DNA from: Candidatus Zipacnadia bacterium
GTDB taxonomy: Bacteria > Armatimonadota > UBA5377 > JALGUK01
Assembly (NCBI GenBank): GCA_029820875.1
Contig: JALGUK010000445.1
Coordinates: 1-5,072, forward strand
Length of the DNA stretch: 5,072 bases
Reading direction: 5' to 3'
Positions 1 through 4,571 of this stretch are shown one piece after another (the stretch's first letter is position 1; each line of letters opens with the position of its first letter). The position numbers and the translations under genes are program-made. The notes beneath the pieces were generated by a model that made no database searches, had not been told where the DNA came from, and saw only the letters and a list, made by a program, of their open reading frames with translations.

Positions 1-51
1 GGGGCGAATTTACAGGAAATGGCGTTGGGGGAGCACGTGAGTCCGCGGTGA
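1..51 (+). CDS. C-terminal end of an upstream gene (partial, unidentified)
   Basis: Frame 1 is open from the window edge and reads GANLQEMALGEHVSPR before a TGA at 49-51. The stop codon touches the Shine-Dalgarno of the following VOC gene, leaving 7 bases between this stop and the next ATG, the spacing expected of two co-transcribed, translationally coupled genes. Sixteen residues are too few to assign a family, and another frame is also open across this stretch, so the call rests mainly on the spacing. Confidence 0.4.
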   Translation, partial: GANLQEMALGEHVSPR

Positions 52-58
52 GGAGACA

Positions 59-463
59 ATGCTCAGGAAATTCAACTCAATACAACTGCTCGTGCGCGAT
101 GTCGAAGCTTCGGTGGCATTCTACGCGGATATCATCGGTATGCAAATTAATTACGAGGAACCGCACTTTGCGATTCTCAGTGTGGATGACTTCCGGATTA
201 TGCTTCACACTGATCCGGAGGCGCTCGATTCTAATGACCCTGAAGAGGCGGAAGATATCCATCGCCGCAAGTGCGTCGGAGCGACAATCCAGTTCGAGGT
301 CGAGGATGTGGATGCCTATTATGTCAATCTGTTGGAGCAAGGCGTCACAGTGCTCACTGAGCCTACCGACCAGCCGTGGGGTTGGCGGGACATGAGCATA
401 ATTGACCCCGACGGGTACCGGCTCGTGTTCTGGTCCGTACCGAAGCGTTACAAGGGCAACTGA
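59..463 (+). CDS. VOC superfamily (glyoxalase/bleomycin-resistance fold) protein
   Basis: The protein has 134 residues, the usual size for a one-unit VOC protein made of two beta-alpha-beta-beta-beta modules that dimerises to form its binding site. Module 1 begins with NSIQLLVRDVEASVAFYADI (6-25), followed by GM near residue 27; module 2 spans about 75-126, with IQFEVEDVDAYYVNLLEQGV (77-96) and the typical end IIDPDGYRLVFW (114-125). Start: ATG at 59 follows AGGAG at 51-55 with a short 3-base spacer. Metal-dependent VOC enzymes usually carry Glu in the last strand (DPDGNxxE); here that position is Val123, and the other candidate ligand positions hold Gln9, His50 and Gln78. The protein may therefore be a binding protein or a divergent enzyme and not a glyoxalase I. 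The cytoplasmic substrate is unknown. It directly follows an unidentified gene and lies 71 bases before the sugar transporter gene start, with a hairpin between them. Confidence 0.88.
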   Translation: MLRKFNSIQLLVRDVEASVAFYADIIGMQINYEEPHFAILSVDDFRIMLHTDPEALDSNDPEEAEDIHRRKCVGATIQFEVEDVDAYYVNLLEQGVTVLTEPTDQPWGWRDMSIIDPDGYRLVFWSVPKRYKGN

Positions 464-465
464 CC

Positions 466-493
466 TGTGCAAGGCTTCTGTGCAAGCCGCACA
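466..493 (+). promoter_or_regulatory. Hairpin between VOC gene and sugar transporter gene
   Basis: Two arms can pair: TGTGC (466-470) plus GGCTT (473-477) with AAGCC (484-488) plus GCACA (489-493). This gives ten base pairs, a two-base AA bulge on the left and a six-base loop. The sequence CTGTGCAAG also occurs twice as a direct repeat (465-473 and 478-486, period 13). The hairpin starts 3 bases after the VOC stop codon but lacks a following T run, so it is not a classical intrinsic terminator. It could be a Rho-type or mRNA-end structure, or an operator for the downstream transporter; its position just upstream of a possible -10 box favours a regulatory role. The structure is seen; the role is inferred. 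Confidence 0.5.
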
Positions 494-498
494 AATAC

Positions 499-504
499 TA
501 TACT
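499..504 (+). promoter_or_regulatory. Possible -10 box of the sugar transporter operon
   Basis: TATACT matches the sigma-70 -10 consensus in five of six positions and would place transcription initiation near base 511, ahead of the preferred binding-protein start at 535. The matching -35 region (about 476-481) is poor and falls inside the hairpin, as would suit an activator-dependent or repressed promoter. This is a weak call based on one hexamer. Confidence 0.3.
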
Positions 505-520
505 GCCATGCAGTGGAGTC

Positions 521-525
521 AGAGG
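521..525 (+). promoter_or_regulatory. Ribosome binding site deciding the binding-protein start
   Basis: AGAGG lies 9 bases before ATG 535. No comparable site precedes the upstream in-frame ATG at 508, and starting at 535 gives a cleaner signal peptide (MGRIR followed by a hydrophobic run). Confidence 0.45.
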
Positions 526-534
526 TTGGTTACA

Positions 535-1071
535 ATGGGTAGAATACGCCTGTGGGCCGCCGGGGCGGTCATGATTGCCGTAATGTCGGTCGGCCTCTCG
601 TGTAGGCCTGCGCCTTCACCACCTTCGCAGGGGCAAACTCCTGTGGTAAGGCAACCCGAGAAAAAAACTACGGTCCGCTTCTGGACTATCTGGACGGTTG
701 AACCACGCAAGTCCACCCTCGAGGAAATCGTTCGTCGGTTTGAGAAAAAGTATCCGAACATTCACGTCGAGGTCAACCTTGTAGAACCCGATGCCTACAA
801 GACAGCAATTCGTCCTGCAATCGGCGGAGACAACCCGCCGGATGTTTTCTTCGTCTGGAGCGGGGAATGGCATCGCAACTTCATTCGCGGCGGGAAAGTG
901 ATGGACCTTACCGACGAACTAAAAAAGGACGGCTGGGGCGATTCATTCGAGCCCCTGGGGTTGCAGTTCTTCAAATACAAGGGCCGGTACTGGGGCGTTC
1001 CGATGTTCATGCAGCTCAAGTATATGCTCTACAACAAAAAGAGAGGGCTTGATTCCGATAGCCCTCGGTAA
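535..1071 (+). CDS. ABC carbohydrate transporter solute-binding lipoprotein, N-terminal part of a broken gene
   Basis: This is the first lobe of a family 1 extracellular solute-binding protein, which captures sugars or oligosaccharides outside the membrane and delivers them to MalF/MalG-type permeases. From ATG 535 it has a signal peptide: basic MGRIR, a hydrophobic stretch, then VGLSC with the probable lipidated Cys at residue 23. The lipobox is imperfect because Gly occupies -3. A Pro/Gln-rich linker follows, then the family's first strand (TVRFWTIWTVEP), helix (LEEIVRRFEKKYPNIHVEVN), NPPDVFFVW and the GRYWGVPMFMQLKYMLYNKK block. The reading frame then leaves the family pattern and ends at TAA 1069-1071 after nonsense residues. 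The rest of the protein continues at about 1040 in another frame. Intact relatives place roughly 20-25 residues (a PPKTWDEF-like segment) between YNKK and the PIALGN motif; these are missing here, so a deletion and not just a one-base slip is implied. A longer start at 508 is possible but lacks a ribosome site. Confidence 0.85.
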   Translation: MGRIRLWAAGAVMIAVMSVGLSCRPAPSPPSQGQTPVVRQPEKKTTVRFWTIWTVEPRKSTLEEIVRRFEKKYPNIHVEVNLVEPDAYKTAIRPAIGGDNPPDVFFVWSGEWHRNFIRGGKVMDLTDELKKDGWGDSFEPLGLQFFKYKGRYWGVPMFMQLKYMLYNKKRGLDSDSPR

Positions 1072-1903
1072 CGACCTAAAATGGCCGGCACATCACTATG
1101 CCACGATTATGTTTCAGAAGGAAGTGGGAGAGGAACAAGTCCTGAAGGACTACGACCCGGAAACCGGCGGTGATTACTCGTCAAAGGGCTACCTTGACGC
1201 TCTCGGGCGGCTGCAGTACCTCGCGCGGAAGGGGTACTTCAATGAGCATCCCAACGGCGTGACCCTCGACCGCGCACGCGCTCTGTTTTACATGGAAAAG
1301 GCAGCAATGTATTACACCGGCACATGGGATTTCAAGCGCCTGGAGGGCGAGGAAGGCTCCGAGGCGCCCCCGGGCTTCGGAGAGAAGTGGAGCTTCTTCC
1401 CGTTCCCCGATATCACCGACGTTCCCGGGGTCTGGTTCTGGAGGTTATACCCAAATCAAGTAATGCGCTTCTCCCCGTTCCCCGATATCACCGACGTTCC
1501 CGGAGGGGGCGGGAATCAGCGTTATCTTATGGGTGCTTCGGACGGATACGCCGTCTCGGCGCAAACGAAGGTCCCCGAAGCGGCGCTCACCTGGCTGAGA
1601 TACTTCACCTCACTCGAGTCGGCGAGACTACTTGCAAAGAATTGCCAGGAATTGGTCCAGGTCAAGGGGGCTATCACCAAAGATACCGCTGGCCCGAAGC
1701 TGTGGAGAGTGTACCAGGAGCTGAAAAGGGCGCCCGGGGTCACCCCGTGGACTGATGTGATGATGGAGCGGACCGTCGCGGAGGTCTTCCTCAACGAAAT
1801 CCAGGCGCTGATAGACGGCAAGGCGACGCCTCAAGAGGTTATGGATCGCACTCGCGAGCAACAGCAAAAGGTGAAGAAGGAGTTCGCGGCCGGGCTGCGC
1901 TGA
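1049..1903 (+). CDS. ABC carbohydrate transporter solute-binding protein, C-terminal part of the same broken gene
   Basis: The frame runs 284 codons from a TTG at 1049, but this is unlikely to be a genuine start: readable family sequence begins at about 1040 (KREG, then LIPIALGN). It supplies the second lobe and hinge of the same family 1 binding protein: PIALGN with WPAHHY (3-17), a helical region, AMYYTGTWDF (86-95), and LMGASDGYAVSAQT (160-173), followed by C-terminal helices ending EEFAAGLR-like (KKEFAAGLR). Alone it has no signal peptide and would stay in the cytoplasm. Residues 117-153 are abnormal: PFPDITDVPG appears twice, 25 residues apart, separated by VWFWRLYPNQVMRFS; relatives have one such loop. 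The stop at 1901-1903 is 15 bases before the permease ATG, so the operon arrangement is preserved. Either an inactivated gene or an assembly with errors is possible. Confidence 0.85.
   Translation: MIPIALGNDLKWPAHHYATIMFQKEVGEEQVLKDYDPETGGDYSSKGYLDALGRLQYLARKGYFNEHPNGVTLDRARALFYMEKAAMYYTGTWDFKRLEGEEGSEAPPGFGEKWSFFPFPDITDVPGVWFWRLYPNQVMRFSPFPDITDVPGGGGNQRYLMGASDGYAVSAQTKVPEAALTWLRYFTSLESARLLAKNCQELVQVKGAITKDTAGPKLWRVYQELKRAPGVTPWTDVMMERTVAEVFLNEIQALIDGKATPQEVMDRTREQQQKVKKEFAAGLR
1392..1503 (+). repeat. Pair of 37-base direct repeats, period 75, inside the binding-protein gene
   Basis: Copies at 1392-1428 and 1467-1503 match at 36 of 37 bases (T1398 versus C1473 differs). The period of 75 bases equals 25 codons, so the frame is kept and the peptide PFPDITDVPG is duplicated. 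The 38 bases between copies (1429-1466) are not repeated elsewhere in the window, so this is not a plain 75-base tandem duplication. It may be an insertion from a paralogous gene, a template-switch product, or an assembly artefact at a shared 37-mer. Confidence 0.9.
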
Positions 1904-1918
1904 CGGCCGGGTAAGTCA

Positions 1919-2815
1919 ATGGCGGAAGCGCTTCCCTCAGGGCGACCGACCAGAATCCGGGGGATTGGCCCTTATCTGTTCGTCCTGCCGGCGTTGTTGT
2001 TCTTCCTGGTGTACGTGCTGTATCCGATTCTCAGCACATGCTACTTCTCCCTCTTCCATTTCAGCGCTCTCGGGGCACACCGAGTCTTTGTCGGGCTGGC
2101 GAACTACTTGGACCTCGTTCATGATACCCGCTTCTGGACTGCCCTTCGCAATAACATCTTCTGGATTATCGGGTCCCTGGTCATCCAGATTCCCATCGCG
2201 CTAATCCTTGCGGTCGCTCTTTCCGGTACGAGTAAGCTCTCGCGGGCTTTGCGCTCGATTTTTTTCTCGCCCTACGTCTTGCCGCCCGTGGCGGTTGGGC
2301 TTATCTGGTCACTCCTGTACGATTACGACTTCGGCCTGTTGAACCACGGGCTGCGGGCGGTCGGACTGGACTGGCTTGCCCGAAGCTGGACCGGCGACAC
2401 GCACATCGCTATTTTCTCCCTCATTGCGGTCGCATGCTGGCGCTACACGGGCTTTCACATGATGATCCTTCTCGCTGGAGTGCAGACCATCCCGATGGAA
2501 CTGTACGAGGCGGCCACTGTTGACGGTGCGGGGCGCTGGGCGCAGTTTCGACACGTGACATTGCCCCTGCTCAAGCCTGTGCTGGCCGTGGATGCGCTGC
2601 TTGTAGTGGTCGGGTCGTTGAAGGTTTTCGACATCGTCGAGGTTATCACACACGGCGGCCCCAACTACAGCAGCGAGGTCCTCGCGACTTACATGTATCG
2701 TTCGGCTTTTTTCAACGACAGGATGGGCCTTGGATGCGCCATCGCGACGATTATGCTGCTGTTAACTATCGCCGGGACACTGGTACATGTGAGGCTGTCG
2801 CGTCGAGGTCGTTAG
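1919..2815 (+). CDS. Sugar ABC transporter inner-membrane permease, MalF/UgpA type
   Basis: This 298-residue protein is full length for the binding-protein-dependent sugar permease family (MalF/UgpA/LacF-like; MetI-like fold). Predicted membrane segments lie near residues 16-38, 79-101, 113-133, 162-187, 219-240 and 268-291. The cytoplasmic EAA loop that docks on the ATPase is at 197-216 (EAATVDGAGRWAQFRHVTLP), with the conserved EAA...G spacing. VFDIVEVITHGGPNYSSEVL (236-255) is the typical periplasmic-side signature of this subfamily. It would form the channel with a second permease and receive substrate from the upstream binding protein. The start at ATG 1919 is 15 bases after the binding-protein stop; the ribosome site is weak, suggesting translational coupling. 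The usual next gene, a MalG-type permease, is absent, and no ATPase gene is present; in many bacteria a shared ATPase is encoded elsewhere. The substrate cannot be read from the sequence. Confidence 0.95.
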   Translation: MAEALPSGRPTRIRGIGPYLFVLPALLFFLVYVLYPILSTCYFSLFHFSALGAHRVFVGLANYLDLVHDTRFWTALRNNIFWIIGSLVIQIPIALILAVALSGTSKLSRALRSIFFSPYVLPPVAVGLIWSLLYDYDFGLLNHGLRAVGLDWLARSWTGDTHIAIFSLIAVACWRYTGFHMMILLAGVQTIPMELYEAATVDGAGRWAQFRHVTLPLLKPVLAVDALLVVVGSLKVFDIVEVITHGGPNYSSEVLATYMYRSAFFNDRMGLGCAIATIMLLLTIAGTLVHVRLSRRGR

Positions 2816-2899
2816 GGCAGGCTTCACGCGGACAATGTCAGGCAGAGCATAGAACGGCGGCACCTGCGCACCGTCGGAGCGGAATATCGGGCGGTTCAT
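2762..2899 (-). pseudogene. Start of an unidentified gene, apparently truncated by a junction
   Basis: An ATG at 2899-2897 overlaps the restored TGA of the TPR gene in an ATGA arrangement, typical of coupled genes. The frame begins MNRPIFRSDGAQVPPFYALP and continues DIVRVKPA to about 2816. From there it runs on antisense to the 3' end of the permease gene until a stop at 2762, giving 45 residues. The first 28 or so look like ordinary protein; the rest is antisense of conserved permease codons and is unlikely to be native. I do not recognise the family. No strong ribosome site is seen. The likely meaning is that the body of this gene was lost at a rearrangement or assembly junction near 2815. 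Confidence 0.4.
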
Positions 2900-3593
2900 T
2901 TCGATTTCATGCGGTCCATGGCGAGCCTCTTCCAGAACGGATGCGCCAGCGGCGCTGTCTCGTGCCAATCGAGGTAATCCTTCTCACGTTCCCCTGGGCC
3001 TGCTGCGCCTTCGCCGCCACAATCAGCCCTATCCCGCTCTCGGAAGCCCCCGCTCGTCTCGCTGCCTCCTTCGCCCAGATAGCGGGGTTGAGCTCAAGCA
3101 ACACCTCGTACCGCAGCAGGCGATGCGGGTGGTACTGTTCGCTGCGATCCCGGTACCTTTCCACCGTCGCGAGAGCATTCCCAAGCTGTCCGGAGGCTCT
3201 CTGGGCGGTTGCGAGTTCAAGTGACACCCAGGGGACAAGCCGCTCCGGGACACCGGCCCTCAGAAGGTGCTTGAGTGTCCCAATCGCCGCTCCGTAACGA
3301 CCGTCACGCGACTGGGCCTCGCCAAGCCAGAGTTTGAACACGGCCATCGGCAACAGCTCCAGGCTCTTCTCCAGGTCCAGGATTGCCTGCGGGTAGATGC
3401 CGCGCACCATCCTTGCCCAGGCGCGATGGACCAGATAAAAGCCGTGCCAACCGTTATCTTTTTCCACCGCCTCATCCCGCAGCGCCCGCGTACACAAATC
3501 GCTCGCGTCCGCAGCCCGGCCTCCGTCCAACATATGCGTCAACTCGACTACCAGGTCACTTGAAAAATAGTCCACTTCCGGCTCCTCGACCAT
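2896..3593 (-). CDS. TPR-repeat protein with a single-base frameshift near the C-terminus
   Basis: A start at ATG 3593-3591 is backed by AAGGAG 8 bases upstream. The conceptual protein is helical and has about three tetratricopeptide-like helix pairs: roughly residues 51-82 (HGFYLVHRAWARMVRGIYPQ onward), 84-114 (AVFKLWLGEAQSRDGRYGAA onward) and 121-152 (PWVSLELATAQRASGQLGNA onward). As written the frame goes to a stop at 2907 after an Arg-rich tail unlike the rest. Adding one base in the CCCC run at 2991-2994 instead gives AAKAQQAQGEREKDYLDW and then HETAPLAHPFWKRLAMDRMK, a normal protein-like ending at TGA 2898-2896, total 232 residues. TPR proteins are protein-interaction scaffolds; no signal peptide or catalytic domain is visible, so the function is unknown. 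It lies 71 bases downstream of the flavoprotein fragment on the same strand and may be co-transcribed with it and the transporter gene. Confidence 0.75.
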
Positions 3594-3601
3594 CAGACCG
3601 G

Positions 3602-3607
3602 CTCCTT
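3602..3607 (-). promoter_or_regulatory. Ribosome binding site of the TPR gene
   Basis: On the - strand the sequence reads AAGGAG, 8 bases before ATG 3593. It fixes the start and argues that the TPR gene is, or recently was, a translated gene. Confidence 0.7.
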
Positions 3608-3664
3608 TCCCTCGCTAAGATGGGCAATACTGCAACAAACCTCAGAAGGTCACCTTGTGCACAT

Positions 3665-3838
3665 TCACTTTCGCGATGATGTGAAGGTCGCGTACCAGAA
3701 GGTCCAATCTTCGGCTACATTGCTATCCGCCATCATCCGCCCACGCGGACAACCTTCCGGACCTATGGCAGTCAAGTTAGCGGACGGACACTCCGCAATC
3801 AACTCGCGAAGTCGGTGCTGCAATTGCTGGTTTCCCAT
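3665..3838 (-). CDS. Truncated pyridoxamine 5'-phosphate oxidase-like (split-barrel flavin-binding) protein
   Basis: This small frame has 57 codons. ATG 3838-3836 is preceded by GAGGAG at a 7-base spacing, an excellent ribosome site. The protein reads MGNQQLQHRLRELIAECPSA, then NLTAIGPEGCPRGRMMADSN, then VAEDWTFWYATFTSSRK and a TGA at 3667-3665. The order helix, strand, G-x-PRxRMM, acidic turn, TFWYAT, SRK is the N-terminal half of the PNPOx-like/general stress protein 26 family, in which the PRxRxM and T...SRKV segments contact FMN or cofactor phosphate. Family members are usually about 130-150 residues, so more than half is missing. In the neighbouring frame the sequence after SRK would read VNVHKVTF and stop, so a lost A in the AAA run alone does not restore a full gene. 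Its start lies 40 bases inside the end of the upstream DMT frame. Identification is from motif memory, without an alignment. Confidence 0.65.
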   Translation of the reverse strand: MGNQQLQHRLRELIAECPSANLTAIGPEGCPRGRMMADSNVAEDWTFWYATFTSSRK

Positions 3839-4371
3839 GAAGATTCTCCTCTATCTAACAGGTCGCCGTGTCCCAACTGTGCGGACTTACCCATCGAGTC
3901 GGCCTGGGCCGCTGGCCCAGACACTGCATGTTCCTTCGCCGGCGGCTGTCCGACACTCGAGAGCAGATACGCCCCCATAATCGCGCACACGATTCCCGCT
4001 GCCTTGCGCACCGTGAGACTCTCGCCGAGAAACAAAAGCGCCCCGATGGTCGTCACCATCGGGAACGTGGCCACGAACGGGACTACCAGGCTCGCTTGGT
4101 CGGCCTTGAGCGCCTTAAAGAACGTAACCTGCCCAAGCAGCGAGCCGCATGTGCCTCCGAGGACGATTAGAAGGTAAACGTACCACGGGAATCCCGCGAG
4201 TTTGCCGAACCCGCGTGTCGCTGCAAGATAGCCAAGCAGCATGGTGCTGACCGCGAAACTGCGCAGACATACCGCCGGAGCGACGTCAATCCCCTTTAGT
4301 GCAACCTTCTCAAACAGCGGTGCCATCCCCCACAACAATACGGTTGCGATCGCGAAGAAAATGGCTCGCAT
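3799..4371 (-). CDS. Single-domain EamA/DMT-family membrane transporter
   Basis: The 190-residue frame starts at ATG 4371-4369, with a GGGAG-like ribosome site about 8 bases upstream. Residues 1-140 form one EamA (drug/metabolite transporter) unit of five helices: about 3-23, 32-52, 62-84, 92-114 and 120-140. Diagnostic stretches are ATVLLWGMAPLFEKVAL near the N-terminus, VTFFKALKADQASLVVPFVA (82-101) and the family ending LFLGESLTVRKAAGIVCAIM (113-132). Most DMT proteins have two such units in about 300 residues; single-unit forms of about 140 residues also exist and are thought to dimerise. The substrate is unknown; relatives export or import metabolites, amino acids or drugs. The tail after residue 141 (GQPPAKEHAV onward) is hydrophilic, unlike the family, and its last 40 bases overlap the start of the next gene, so the native stop may have been lost or shifted. 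It is divergent from the M20 gene, with 200 bases between them. Confidence 0.88.
   Translation of the reverse strand: MRAIFFAIATVLLWGMAPLFEKVALKGIDVAPAVCLRSFAVSTMLLGYLAATRGFGKLAGFPWYVYLLIVLGGTCGSLLGQVTFFKALKADQASLVVPFVATFPMVTTIGALLFLGESLTVRKAAGIVCAIMGAYLLSSVGQPPAKEHAVSGPAAQADSMGKSAQLGHGDLLDRGESSWETSNCSTDFAS
3845..3851 (-). promoter_or_regulatory. Ribosome binding site of the flavoprotein fragment
   Basis: The - strand reads GAGGAGA, 7 bases before ATG 3838. It lies inside the tail of the DMT transporter frame and indicates translation of the small ORF. Confidence 0.7.
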
Positions 4372-4422
4372 TTCCCACTCCCTATGCAGTAGTCGGTATC
4401 AACAGGATTGATTGCAGACAAA

Positions 4423-4428
4423 ATCATA
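4423..4428 (-). promoter_or_regulatory. Possible -10 box for the DMT transporter transcript
   Basis: The - strand reads TATGAT, five of six matches to the sigma-70 -10 consensus, about 50 bases before the transporter ATG. I see no convincing -35 box at the normal spacing, so this is a weak suggestion. Confidence 0.25.
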
Positions 4429-4466
4429 TTCACGTTTCGCCACGACTGCCGTAACCCCTTTTCGAC

Positions 4467-4478
4467 ATATTGCAATAT
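4467..4478. promoter_or_regulatory. Perfect 12-base palindrome, candidate operator
   Basis: ATATTGCAATAT is its own reverse complement and sits near the middle of the 200-base divergent region between the DMT and M20 genes. Such sites commonly bind dimeric repressors of the MarR, TetR or Lrp types, and a central site could control both directions. No regulator gene is in the window, so which protein binds, if any, is unknown. Confidence 0.4.
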
Positions 4479-4489
4479 CACCACTCCAC

Positions 4490-4542
4490 AAGGGCGGAAT
4501 ATCGCACCGGATGGCGAAACAATGCAACGATAATTCGCCCTT
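4490..4542 (+). promoter_or_regulatory. Imperfect inverted repeat in the leader of the M20 gene
   Basis: The left arm AAGGGCGGAATATCG (4490-4504) pairs with the right arm CGATAATTCGCCCTT (4528-4542) at 13 of 15 positions across a 23-base loop. Inside it, GGCGAA (4513-4518) can pair instead with TTCGCC (4534-4539), so the right arm has two mutually exclusive partners, an arrangement seen in attenuators. The right arm ends 16 bases before the ribosome site. No T run follows. An operator, an mRNA switch or chance symmetry are all possible; the pairing is seen and the role is not. Confidence 0.4.
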
Positions 4543-4558
4543 ATCGGCACATGTTCAT

Positions 4559-4565
4559 GGGAGGG
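4559..4565 (+). promoter_or_regulatory. Ribosome binding site deciding the M20 start
   Basis: GGGAGGG lies 6 bases before ATG 4572. Two in-frame ATGs at 4551 and 4557 precede or overlap this site and lack one of their own, so 4572 is the preferred start. Confidence 0.7.
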
Positions 4566-4571
4566 AATCCG

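Noticed and set aside
48..395. Frame overlapping the VOC gene from base 48
   Set aside because: The product is a Ser/Arg-rich shadow of the VOC reading frame, which has clear family motifs and its own ribosome site.
508..534. ATG 508 as the binding-protein start
   Set aside because: No ribosome site precedes it, and it would add nine residues before a signal peptide that looks complete from 535.
1035..1045. Programmed ribosomal frameshift at C-AAA-AAG in the binding-protein gene
   Set aside because: Joining the frames needs a +1 (or -2) move, not the -1 move of AAAAAG-type sites, and even then about 20-25 conserved family residues would be missing. A deletion explains both facts.
1324..1755. 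Second + strand frame inside the binding-protein gene
   Set aside because: It is out of frame with the conserved motifs, Arg/Gly-rich, and only reflects high G+C third positions.
1887..1911. CGGCCGGG repeated twice around the binding-protein stop
   Set aside because: It is a short G+C-rich match with period 17, within what chance allows, and has no structure that would suggest a terminator.
2734..3297. + strand frame of 187 codons across the junction
   Set aside because: It overlaps the permease end in another frame and then runs antisense to the TPR gene, which has a good ribosome site and repeat pattern. The encoded protein has no coherent character.
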